Assembly (NCBI RefSeq): GCF_027563315.1
Contig: NZ_JAMKBJ010000008.1
Span: 62,001 to 126,000 of the forward strand
DNA length: 64,000 nt
Direction of reading: 5' to 3'
Origin: Paenisporosarcina quisquiliarum
GTDB taxonomy: Bacteria; Bacillota; Bacilli; Bacillales_A; Planococcaceae
A program made the position numbers and the translations under genes. Below the pieces are notes generated by a model. It made no database searches, had not been told where the DNA came from, and saw only the letters and a program-made list of their open reading frames with translations. How positions within the stretch are numbered: position 1 is the first letter of the stretch; each line of letters begins with the position of its first letter. Positions 36,392 through 43,202 of the stretch are shown one piece after another.

Positions 36392-37140
36392 CTGAACTAG
36401 ACAATGAAATCGTCTCAGGAAAAAATCCAGTATTGGAAGCCCTTCGATCTGGGCGGGATATGAATAAAGTATGGGTAGCGGAAGGTGTCAAAAAAGCCGG
36501 CATCGCCGAGTTGTTGCAACTAGCGAAAGAAGCTGGCATCATCGTCCAGTTTGTACCGAAAAACAAGGTCGATCAATTGACGGATGGAGCCAATCACCAG
36601 GGGATAGCAGCATCAGTTGCAGCTTACCGTTATGCGGAGATTGATGAACTTTTCGAGCGTGCTACGTCACGCAATGAAGATCCGTTATTTTTGATTTTAG
36701 ATGAATTGGAAGATCCACATAATCTGGGTTCTATTTTACGTACTGCGGATGCGACCGGCGTCCATGGCGTCATCATTCCAAAGCGCCGTGCGGTTGGTCT
36801 TACTGCTGTTGTGGCGAAAACGTCTACAGGGGCAATTGAACATGTGCCGGTAGCGCGCGTGGGCAATTTAGCGCAAACTGTTGAAGATTTGAAAAAACGC
36901 GGTGTTTGGATAGCTGGGACAGATGCCAAAGGATCGGCTGACTACCGTCGCATGGATGCCAAATTACCATTGGCAATCATAATAGGCAGTGAAGGAAAAG
37001 GGATGAGCCGCTTGCTGAAAGAGAAGTGTGACTTCCTTTATCACATGCCGATGGTTGGTCATGTAACGTCGCTAAATGCTTCTGTTGCTGCCGCAATCCT
37101 AATGTACGAAGTGTTGCGCAACCGCCAGCCGGTTAATTGA
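36388..37140 (+). CDS. rlmB: 23S rRNA 2'-O-methyltransferase, SPOUT (TrmH/RlmB) family
   Basis: A 250-residue enzyme with an N-terminal L30e-like domain ([14 protein letters not shown]) and a SPOUT knot. The knot motifs are [22 protein letters not shown] and [14 protein letters not shown]. It uses S-adenosylmethionine to methylate an rRNA ribose, with the target inferred from YacO/RlmB relatives. It starts at GTG overlapping the mrnC stop, with AAAGGAG upstream. Confidence 0.93.
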   Translation: MTELDNEIVSGKNPVLEALRSGRDMNKVWVAEGVKKAGIAELLQLAKEAGIIVQFVPKNKVDQLTDGANHQGIAASVAAYRYAEIDELFERATSRNEDPLFLILDELEDPHNLGSILRTADATGVHGVIIPKRRAVGLTAVVAKTSTGAIEHVPVARVGNLAQTVEDLKKRGVWIAGTDAKGSADYRRMDAKLPLAIIIGSEGKGMSRLLKEKCDFLYHMPMVGHVTSLNASVAAAILMYEVLRNRQPVN

Positions 37141-37141
37141 G

Positions 37142-37651
37142 ATGGACATTTTACTCGTCGATGGCTACAACATTATCGGCGCATGGAAAGAATTGCGTGC
37201 ATTAAAAACGGACAAGCTTATTGATGCCAGAGATCGACTGATTGAAATGATGGCGGAATACAAAGCGTATTCCGGATGGAAAGTCATTGTTGTGTTTGAT
37301 GCGCATCTCGTACCTGGAATAGAAAAGAAGAAAAAGCAGTACGATGTCGAAGTCATTTTCACCCGTGAAAATGAAACGGCGGATGAACGCATTGAAAAAT
37401 TAACTTCTCAACTAATGACAAGACGTGATCAAGTGCACGTAGCAACATCTGATTTGACAGAACAATGGGTAATCTTTGCGCAAGGTGCACTGAGGAAGTC
37501 TGCACGAGAACTTGAAATTGAAATGGAGTTAGTGCAGGACAATATCACGAAGAAAGTGAAGGCGATTCAGGACCAACGGCCGTTTTCAAAAATTCAGCTC
37601 ACCAATGAAGTGGCAGAAATTTTCGAAAAATGGCGCAGAGGGATGAAATGA
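37142..37651 (+). CDS. rae1: Ribosome-associated endoribonuclease Rae1 (YacP, NYN domain)
   Basis: A 169-residue NYN/PIN-like nuclease that cuts mRNA in the ribosomal A site in Bacillus. Acidic residues are in ILLVDGYNIIGAW, VVFDAHL and THE-type positions of FTRENETADERIEKL, with VATSDLTEQ further on. It starts one base after the rlmB stop. Confidence 0.93.
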   Translation: MDILLVDGYNIIGAWKELRALKTDKLIDARDRLIEMMAEYKAYSGWKVIVVFDAHLVPGIEKKKKQYDVEVIFTRENETADERIEKLTSQLMTRRDQVHVATSDLTEQWVIFAQGALRKSARELEIEMELVQDNITKKVKAIQDQRPFSKIQLTNEVAEIFEKWRRGMK

Positions 37652-37655
37652 GGCG

Positions 37656-37685
37656 TTGACGCTCGATTTCCACATCCTGTATACT
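37656..37685 (+). promoter_or_regulatory. Promoter of sigH
   Basis: TTGACG, an 18-bp spacer and TATACT begin 5 nt after the rae1 stop. The TTG of the -35 box could be misread as a start codon for a longer sigH frame. Confidence 0.75.
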
Positions 37686-37724
37686 AGGGTCAAACTATGC
37701 AGACCGGCCGAGGTGATACTGTTG

Positions 37725-38372
37725 ATGAAGAGTGACTATGTACACGTGAAGCTGCACCAATTTGAGGACTTACTTGATGATGAACTTGTGGAATTGGTAC
37801 ACAATGGCGACTCCGAAGCGTTGGACTTTTTAATCACAAAATATCGATCTTTTGTGCGTATGAAGGCGAGATCTTACTTTTTAATCGGTGCCGATAAAGA
37901 AGATATCATTCAAGAAGGAATGATCGGACTCTATAAAGCGATTCGGGATTTTAGAGGGGACAAACTCTCATCGTTTCGTGCATTTGCAGAACTTTGCATC
38001 ACGCGTCAAATTATAACCGCTATTAAAACAGCAACACGTCAAAAGCATATTCCGCTCAATTCATATGTGTCATTGGACAAGCCGATTTTTGATGAAGAAT
38101 CTGACCGTACGTTAATGGACGTGATTTCGGGTTCCGTCATCGACGATCCTGAAGAACTGATGATTCATCGTGAAGATTTTGATTACATGGAAGAAAAAAT
38201 GAGCGAAATTCTTAGCGAATTGGAGCGGCAAGTACTGGCTTTGTATCTGGATGGCCAGTCTTACCATGAAATTTCCGAAGAGTTGAATCGTCATGTTAAA
38301 TCCATTGATAATGCACTGCAACGCGTGAAGAGGAAACTGGAACGGCACATTGAAATCGGTGGCGTTCATTGA
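37725..38372 (+). CDS. sigH: RNA polymerase sigma factor SigH
   Basis: A 215-residue sigma-70-family factor of the transition-state/competence/sporulation type. Region 2 (RSYFLIGADKEDIIQEGMIGLYKAIRDF) and region 4 (SYHEISEELNRHVKSIDNALQR) closely match Bacillus Spo0H. The ATG at 37725 has GAGGTG 9 nt upstream; longer frames begin in the promoter. The gene sits in its usual place before rpmG-secE-nusG. Confidence 0.97.
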   Translation: MKSDYVHVKLHQFEDLLDDELVELVHNGDSEALDFLITKYRSFVRMKARSYFLIGADKEDIIQEGMIGLYKAIRDFRGDKLSSFRAFAELCITRQIITAIKTATRQKHIPLNSYVSLDKPIFDEESDRTLMDVISGSVIDDPEELMIHREDFDYMEEKMSEILSELERQVLALYLDGQSYHEISEELNRHVKSIDNALQRVKRKLERHIEIGGVH

Positions 38373-38392
38373 AATCTTCACCCGGGCGTTTG

Positions 38393-38421
38393 TTGACAGT
38401 CTAAACCGTAGGTGATAGTCT
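38393..38421 (+). promoter_or_regulatory. Promoter of rpmG-secE
   Basis: TTGACA, a 17-bp spacer and TAGTCT, 36 nt before the rpmG start. Confidence 0.75.
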
Positions 38422-38456
38422 TTAAAAAGACAAATGCTGACTTAAAAGGTGATAAA

Positions 38457-38606
38457 ATGGCTAATAAAGTCGTCTTAAGCTGTGTGCAATGTGGTTCAAG
38501 AAACTATACAGTGCCTGCTTCGAAAGAAGGATCAAGTGAACGTCTGGAACTGAAAAAGTATTGCTCCCATTGCAAAGCGCATACGGTTCATAAGCAAACG
38601 TTGTAA
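38457..38606 (+). CDS. rpmG: Ribosomal protein L33
   Basis: A 49-residue large-subunit protein with both Cys pairs (CVQC and CSHC), so this is the zinc-binding C+ paralogue. AAAGGTG lies 6-7 nt before the ATG at 38457. The longer frame from 38412 overlaps the promoter and was rejected. Confidence 0.95.
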   Translation: MANKVVLSCVQCGSRNYTVPASKEGSSERLELKKYCSHCKAHTVHKQTL

Positions 38607-38647
38607 ATATAAATATAGATAATTTTTACTCGGAGGGTTAAATCAGA

Positions 38648-38833
38648 ATGGCTAATATCAGTGGTTTCTTTGGTAATGTTGTCTCGGAAATGAGAAAAGT
38701 TAGCTGGCCTAAACGTAAGGAACTGACTCGTTATACAGTCATTGTACTTTCAACGGTCGTAATTATGGCAGTGTTTTTCGCAGTCATTGACTTAGGAATT
38801 TCAGAAGCGTTTCGCTGGTTCCTTAAACTGTAA
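38648..38833 (+). CDS. secE: Preprotein translocase subunit SecE
   Basis: A 61-residue single-helix subunit of the SecYEG channel. The amphipathic segment VVSEMRKVSWPKRKELTRYT comes before the helix TVIVLSTVVIMAVFFAVID. GGAGGG lies about 10 nt upstream. An intrinsic terminator follows it before nusG. Confidence 0.96.
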   Translation: MANISGFFGNVVSEMRKVSWPKRKELTRYTVIVLSTVVIMAVFFAVIDLGISEAFRWFLKL

Positions 38834-38863
38834 TTTGATAACTGATAGCACTTGTGGAAAATA

Positions 38864-38893
38864 GCCCGTCAGAAACTGAGAACGGGTTTTTTC
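38864..38893 (+). terminator. Intrinsic terminator/attenuator between secE and nusG
   Basis: Outer stem CCCGT/ACGGG and inner CAG/CTG, then six T residues. Confidence 0.7.
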
Positions 38894-38938
38894 ATTTGTC
38901 TAAAGAAATGGAGGGACGGACGAACAGTCCTGCTACTT

Positions 38939-39472
38939 ATGGAAAAGAATTGGTATGTTGTTCACACGTATTCTGGATACGAGAACAAAGTAAAAGCAAA
39001 TCTTGAAAAGCGTGTTGAAACAATGGGTATGTCCGATCTGATCTTCCGCGTCATCATCCCGGAAGAACAAGAAACGGATTTTAAAGATGGTAAAAAACGC
39101 ACAGTAATGCGTAAAACATTCCCTGGGTATGTTTTAGTAGAACTTGTGATGACGGACGATTCTTGGTATGTCGTGCGTAATACACCAGGTGTTACTGGAT
39201 TTATCGGTTCTTCAGGTGGTGGAGCAAAACCGACACCATTATTGCCGGAAGAAGTAGAATTCATCCTGAAACAAATGGGTATGACTGAACGTAAACTTGA
39301 AGCGCAATACACAGTCGGTGAAATGGTTGAAGTTCTTGAAGGACCATTTGCACACTTCCAAGGTAAAGTGGAAGAGATTGATGATGCAAAAGGCAAGTTG
39401 AAAGTTTCTGTTGATATGTTTGGACGCGAAACAAAAATGGAACTGGACTACGATCAAGTTATTAAAATGTAA
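38939..39472 (+). CDS. nusG: Transcription elongation/termination factor NusG
   Basis: A 177-residue factor with an N-terminal NGN domain (NWYVVHTYSGYENKVKANLE, FPGYVLVELVM) and a C-terminal KOW domain (VEVLEGPFAHFQGKVEEID). The ATG at 38939 matches the family start exactly. The only strong ribosome binding site (GGAGGG at 38910) is 23 nt away. A small hairpin lies between them. Confidence 0.96.
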   Translation: MEKNWYVVHTYSGYENKVKANLEKRVETMGMSDLIFRVIIPEEQETDFKDGKKRTVMRKTFPGYVLVELVMTDDSWYVVRNTPGVTGFIGSSGGGAKPTPLLPEEVEFILKQMGMTERKLEAQYTVGEMVEVLEGPFAHFQGKVEEIDDAKGKLKVSVDMFGRETKMELDYDQVIKM

Positions 39473-39480
39473 TTAGAAAA

Positions 39481-39590
39481 GTGAAAAGCGCTACTCAAGC
39501 CTGACACCGGTGCTGGAAGGACCGACGCGAAAGCTTGCTTTCGTGAGAAGGCCTGAAGCTTAGGTGCAGGCTGGCGCTTGCAACTAGACA
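39481..39590 (+). repeat. 110-bp intergenic repeat, copy B
   Basis: It shares CACTCAAGC/CTACTCAAGC, GACACCGGTGCTGG, CTGAAGCTTAGGTGC and GGCGCTTG blocks with copy A at 27923-28032, in the opposite orientation. The core is a different hairpin (CGAAAGC/GCTTTCG). It takes up much of the 409-nt nusG-rplK gap. Confidence 0.75.
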
Positions 39591-39600
39591 TAGTAGAATA

Positions 39601-39656
39601 GTGAAAAGCGCCACTCAAGCTCTATGGCTTAAATACACGCTGACACTTAACTAAAC
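39601..39656 (+). repeat. Internally deleted copy of the 110-bp repeat
   Basis: GTGAAAAGCGCCACTCAAGC repeats the start of copy B exactly 120 bp later, with one difference. The end GCTGACACTTAACTAAAC resembles copy B's end, and the middle is missing. Confidence 0.55.
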
Positions 39657-39722
39657 AAAGCAACTTTAGAGTGGAAAAACCCATTCGAAATTTAAATCTT
39701 ACAACCTTTTTCCAAAAGCTAC

Positions 39723-39751
39723 TTGCTTAAGTTTTGGAAAAATGGTATTAT
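39723..39751 (+). promoter_or_regulatory. Promoter of rplK-rplA
   Basis: TTGCTT, a 17-bp spacer and TATTAT with an upstream TGG (extended -10), leaving a leader of about 120 nt. Confidence 0.65.
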
Positions 39752-39881
39752 TTCAAAGGTCAGACTGAAATAGTGTAGTCTGCGAAAATTTTAGCTTATG
39801 CTCAGCTAGTAGCTGACAGACAGATATTGAGTGGGAGGGGCAACCCAATTACCACATCACGGACTTAAGGAGGTGTGTCTC

Positions 39882-40307
39882 GTGGCTAAAAAAGTTGTTA
39901 AAGTAGTAAAATTACAAATTCCTGCTGGTAAAGCAAATCCAGCACCGCCGGTTGGTCCAGCATTGGGTCAAGCAGGTGTTAATATCATGGGATTCTGTAA
40001 AGAATTCAACGCACGTACGGCAGATCAAGCTGGACTAATTATCCCTGTTGAAATTTCTGTATTTGAAGACCGTTCATTTACATTCATTACAAAAACTCCA
40101 CCTGCAGCAGTATTACTTAAAGTGGCGGCTGGTATCCAGTCAGGTTCTGGTGAACCAAACCGCAAAAAAGTTGCTACGGTGAAGCGTGATAAAGTTCGCG
40201 AAATCGCTGAACAAAAAATGCCAGACCTAAACGCAGCATCAGTTGAAGCAGCTATGTTGATGGTTGAAGGTACTGCGCGCAGCATGGGTATTGTCATCGA
40301 AGACTAA
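39882..40307 (+). CDS. rplK: Ribosomal protein L11
   Basis: A 141-residue protein of the GTPase-associated centre that binds 23S rRNA. The Pro-rich linker [20 protein letters not shown] is intact. I chose the GTG at 39882 (then [12 protein letters not shown]) because AAGGAGG lies 8 nt upstream. The longer frame from 39831 includes leader sequence. Confidence 0.97.
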   Translation: MAKKVVKVVKLQIPAGKANPAPPVGPALGQAGVNIMGFCKEFNARTADQAGLIIPVEISVFEDRSFTFITKTPPAAVLLKVAAGIQSGSGEPNRKKVATVKRDKVREIAEQKMPDLNAASVEAAMLMVEGTARSMGIVIED

Positions 40308-40339
40308 TCCCTGCACTTGATGATGCATTAGTTTTTGGG

Positions 40340-40370
40340 GGGTTGCGGATGTCTACAAGACACGCAACCC
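40340..40370 (+). other. Stem-loop in the rplK-rplA gap
   Basis: GGGTTGCG/CGCAACCC with an inner GTCT/AGAC. No T run follows, so it is more likely an mRNA processing, stability or protein-binding structure than a terminator. Confidence 0.6.
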
Positions 40371-40424
40371 TTATTCGTGGGAGGTTTATTCCGCTAAAAC
40401 CACAATCAAGGAGGACATTTTACA

Positions 40425-41126
40425 ATGGCTAAAAAAGGTAAAAAGTTGCAAGATGCAGCGAAATTGGTAGACCGTACTAAATTGTACGCAGCTCAAGAGG
40501 CAATCGAACTTGCTAAAAAAACGAGCACTGTTAACTTTGACGCAACAGTTGAAGTGGCATTCAAATTAGGAATCGACACACGTAAAAATGACCAACAAAT
40601 CCGTGGAGCAGTAGTACTTCCAAACGGAACTGGTAAAACTCAACGTGTATTAGTTTTCGCTAAAGGCGAAAAATTAAAAGAAGCAGAAGCTGCTGGCGCT
40701 GACTTTGTTGGCGATTCAGAGTTCATCACTAAAATCCAACAAGGATGGTTTGACTTCGATGTAATCGTAGCTACTCCTGACATGATGGGTGAAGTTGGTA
40801 AATTAGGTCGCGTATTAGGACCAAAAGGCTTAATGCCAAACCCTAAAACTGGTACTGTAACATTCGACGTAACTAAAGCAATCGAAGAAATCAAGGCTGG
40901 TAAAGTTGAATACCGTGCTGACAAAGCTGGTATCATCCACGCACCAATCGGTAAAGTTTCTTTCGACGACAACAAGTTAGTTGAAAACTTCTTAGCAGTA
41001 TTCGATGTAGTTCAAAAAGCTAAGCCTGCGGCAGCTAAAGGAACTTACATGAAATCAGTTAACGTTACAACTACAATGGGTCCATCTGTAAAAGTGGATT
41101 CTTCTAGCGTAAAAGTTAACAAATAA
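40425..41126 (+). CDS. rplA: Ribosomal protein L1
   Basis: A 233-residue two-domain protein of the L1 stalk. Characteristic segments are [20 protein letters not shown] and [18 protein letters not shown]1 proteins often repress their own operon by binding mRNA. AAGGAGG lies about 10 nt before the ATG. Confidence 0.98.
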   Translation: MAKKGKKLQDAAKLVDRTKLYAAQEAIELAKKTSTVNFDATVEVAFKLGIDTRKNDQQIRGAVVLPNGTGKTQRVLVFAKGEKLKEAEAAGADFVGDSEFITKIQQGWFDFDVIVATPDMMGEVGKLGRVLGPKGLMPNPKTGTVTFDVTKAIEEIKAGKVEYRADKAGIIHAPIGKVSFDDNKLVENFLAVFDVVQKAKPAAAKGTYMKSVNVTTTMGPSVKVDSSSVKVNK

Positions 41127-41128
41127 GG

Positions 41129-41157
41129 TTGACAGTTAAAAGTTTATCTGTTAAGAT
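41129..41157 (+). promoter_or_regulatory. Promoter of rplJ-rplL
   Basis: TTGACA, a 17-bp spacer and TAAGAT start 3 nt after the rplA stop, leaving a leader of about 175 nt. Confidence 0.85.
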
Positions 41158-41159
41158 GA

Positions 41160-41302
41160 CTTTTGTTGTAAATAAATTATTTGTACCGTAGACAGTAGGG
41201 GCGACTTGTCGCATAATGATCCTACCGAGGACATGCATTCAGATTCTTTTAAAGATGACGTTTCAGCCCCTGTGTCTATATAGATCCAGGGGCTTTTCTT
41301 TT
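41160..41302 (+). ncRNA. L10 leader (ribosomal-protein autoregulatory element)
   Basis: The leader contains ACCGTAGACAGTAGGGGCGA, ATGATCCTACCGAGGACATG and a downstream terminator. This is the pattern of the Firmicutes L10 leader, where L10-L12 binding controls attenuation. Confidence 0.85.
41265..41302 (+). terminator. Attenuator terminator in the L10 leader
   Basis: AGCCCCTG pairs with CAGGGGCT, with an inner TCTAT/ATAGA, followed by TTTTCTTTT. Confidence 0.88.
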
Positions 41303-41340
41303 GGCGGTATAAATGACTCATTCTATTAGGAGGTGTCCAG

Positions 41341-41841
41341 ATGAGCAGAGCAATCGAAGCTAAAAAAGTTCGTGTTGAAGAAATTACTGAAAAGTTCCAA
41401 ACAGCAGCAACTGCAGTAGTAGTTGACTACCGTGGCTTGAGTGTTTCTCAAGTAACTGAACTTCGTAAACAACTTCGTGAAGCTGGCGTTGAATTCAAAG
41501 TGTACAAAAACACAATGACTCGCCGTGCAGTTGAAGTTGCTGGTCTTGAAGGCTTGAACGAAAGTCTTACAGGTCCAAACGCAATTGCGTTCTCAACAGA
41601 AGACGTAGTAGCGCCAGCGAAAATCCTTAACGATTTCGCTAAAAAGAACGAACATCTTGAAATCAAAGCTGGTGTGATTGAAGGTACAATCGCAACTGCT
41701 GAAGATATCAAAGCACTTGCAGAACTTCCTTCTCGCGAAGGTTTGTTGTCAATGCTACTCAGCGTTCTACAAGCTCCAATGCGCAACTTCGCAGTTGTCA
41801 CAAAAGCTGTTGCAGAACAAAAAGAAGAGCAAGGCGCGTAA
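41341..41841 (+). CDS. rplJ: Ribosomal protein L10
   Basis: A 166-residue base of the ribosomal stalk. The N-terminal RNA-binding domain includes [20 protein letters not shown] and YKNTMTRRA. The C-terminal helix carries L7/L12 dimers. AGGAGGTG precedes the ATG. Its expression is probably autoregulated through the leader. Confidence 0.98.
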   Translation: MSRAIEAKKVRVEEITEKFQTAATAVVVDYRGLSVSQVTELRKQLREAGVEFKVYKNTMTRRAVEVAGLEGLNESLTGPNAIAFSTEDVVAPAKILNDFAKKNEHLEIKAGVIEGTIATAEDIKALAELPSREGLLSMLLSVLQAPMRNFAVVTKAVAEQKEEQGA

Positions 41842-41916
41842 TTCGTTACACGGCTTAGCTGTTTAAAACCGGGTATAACCCAAACAAAAAAATATTCCTA
41901 TTAGGAGGAACATACA

Positions 41917-42279
41917 ATGAACAACACTCAAATCCTTGAAGCAATCAAAGGTATGACAGTTCTTGAATTAAACGACTTAGTAAAAGCAATCGAAGAAGAA
42001 TTCGGCGTTACAGCTGCTGCACCAATGGCTATGGCTGCTGGTGGCGGTGCTGCTGCTGAAGAAGAAAAAACTGAATTTGATGTAATGCTTAACTCTGCAG
42101 GAGATCAAAAAATCAAAGTAATCAAAGTGGTTCGTGAAATCACTGGATTAGGTCTTAAAGAAGCTAAAGAAGTTGTAGACAACGCTCCTAAAGCTCTTAA
42201 AGAAGGCGTAACTAAAGAAGAAGCAGAAGAAATCAAAGCTAAACTTGAAGAAGTTGGCGCTTCAGTAGAAGTTAAATAA
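41917..42279 (+). CDS. rplL: Ribosomal protein L7/L12
   Basis: A 120-residue stalk protein. It has an N-terminal dimerisation helix (residues 1-32), an Ala/Gly/Met-rich hinge (residues 33-50) and a C-terminal factor-binding domain with [18 protein letters not shown]. Preceded by AGGAGG. A terminator follows. Confidence 0.98.
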   Translation: MNNTQILEAIKGMTVLELNDLVKAIEEEFGVTAAAPMAMAAGGGAAAEEEKTEFDVMLNSAGDQKIKVIKVVREITGLGLKEAKEVVDNAPKALKEGVTKEEAEEIKAKLEEVGASVEVK

Positions 42280-42299
42280 TTTCTTTTAATAAGTAATGG

Positions 42300-42330
42300 A
42301 AAGCTCGTCAGTTAACGGCGGGCTTTTTCT
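42300..42330 (+). terminator. Terminator after rplL
   Basis: AGCTCGTC pairs with GGCGGGCT (G-U pairs) around a 7-nt loop, followed by TTTTT. Confidence 0.75.
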
Positions 42331-42361
42331 TCATTTCATCATCAGGTTGGAGGGTGCCCGA

Positions 42362-42967
42362 ATGGCTGATCATTATTATTCAAAAAAACCTCAAACTGAA
42401 AGTAAGCCTAAATCATGGAGTTTTAAACTGCGTGGTGAGCTGTTTCATTTTGAAACGGATACGGGTGTTTTCAGTAAAAGCGAAGTAGATTTTGGGTCCC
42501 GTGTTTTGATTGATTCGTTTAAAATGCCTGCTACTGAAGGGCCTGTGCTTGATGTGGGGTGTGGGTATGGACCAATTGGTTTATCCATCGCTAAAACTGA
42601 GGCAGACCGTACGATTCATCTGGTGGACATTAACGAGCGTGCAGTTCAACTTTCGCGAAAAAATGCGGAAGTCAACGGGGTACAAAATGTACGAATCTAT
42701 GAAAGTGACGGGTTAACCGACGTTACGGAAACTGACTTTGCTACAATATTAACAAACCCGCCGATCCGAGCTGGTAAACAAACGATTTTTCGTTTCTATG
42801 TAGATGCCTATACGAAATTGCGTGTGGGTGGAGAGTTGTGGGTTGTCATTCAGAAGAAACAAGGAGCTCCGTCAACTTTCGATCGATTAGAAGAAATTTT
42901 CGGTCAAGTTGAAGTGATCGACAAGGTAAGAGGTTACTGGATCATTAAAGCTGAAAAAGTCAAATGA
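42362..42967 (+). CDS. ybxB: RsmC-like 16S rRNA methyltransferase (YbxB)
   Basis: A 201-residue class I methyltransferase with the S-adenosylmethionine loop VLDVGCGYGPIGL and catalytic motif TNPPIRAG. It resembles the C-terminal half of RsmC, which makes m2G in 16S rRNA, and is in the Bacillus position between rplL and rpoB. GGAGGGTG lies 5-6 nt before the ATG at 42362. The exact base modified is inference. Confidence 0.9.
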   Translation: MADHYYSKKPQTESKPKSWSFKLRGELFHFETDTGVFSKSEVDFGSRVLIDSFKMPATEGPVLDVGCGYGPIGLSIAKTEADRTIHLVDINERAVQLSRKNAEVNGVQNVRIYESDGLTDVTETDFATILTNPPIRAGKQTIFRFYVDAYTKLRVGGELWVVIQKKQGAPSTFDRLEEIFGQVEVIDKVRGYWIIKAEKVK

Positions 42968-42970
42968 TTA

Positions 42971-43004
42971 TTGACTTGACAAAATCGCTATGATATTATA
43001 ATAA
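42971..43004 (+). promoter_or_regulatory. Overlapping promoters upstream of rpoB
   Basis: TTGACT (42971) pairs with TATTAT (42994) at 17 bp. TTGACA (42976) pairs with TAATAA (42999), also at 17 bp. They begin 3 nt after the ybxB stop. Confidence 0.65.
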
Positions 43005-43095
43005 AATGCAAAAATATTATTTTGCGGTCGTATGCCCTTTTGTATAAAGATATTTTCTTAGTGGGTATACTTACCATGAATAAATTTAGTTAACC

Positions 43096-43130
43096 GAAAA
43101 TGAGCTCTTATAGAACTCGTTTTCTTTTTG
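43096..43130 (+). terminator. Terminator-like hairpin in the rpoB leader
   Basis: GAAAATGAG pairs with CTCGTTTTC (one G-U), followed by TTTTT. It lies between the promoter and rpoB and could attenuate transcription. A second stem (TTTTCGAC at 43133, GTCGAAAA at 43162) follows just before the ribosome binding site. Confidence 0.6.
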
Positions 43131-43202
43131 TCTTTTCGACATCATACACTAAATATGGTGCGTCGAAAAGTCCTAATATTGCTTTATTGAGGGGTGAATG
43201 AG

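Noticed and set aside
37656-37724. TTG start giving a longer SigH
   Set aside because: The TTG is the -35 box of a good promoter, and the internal ATG has a ribosome binding site and the family length.
43194-43202. GTG start for rpoB
   Set aside because: It lies within the GAGGGGTG ribosome binding site; the TTG at 43203 matches the family N-terminus.
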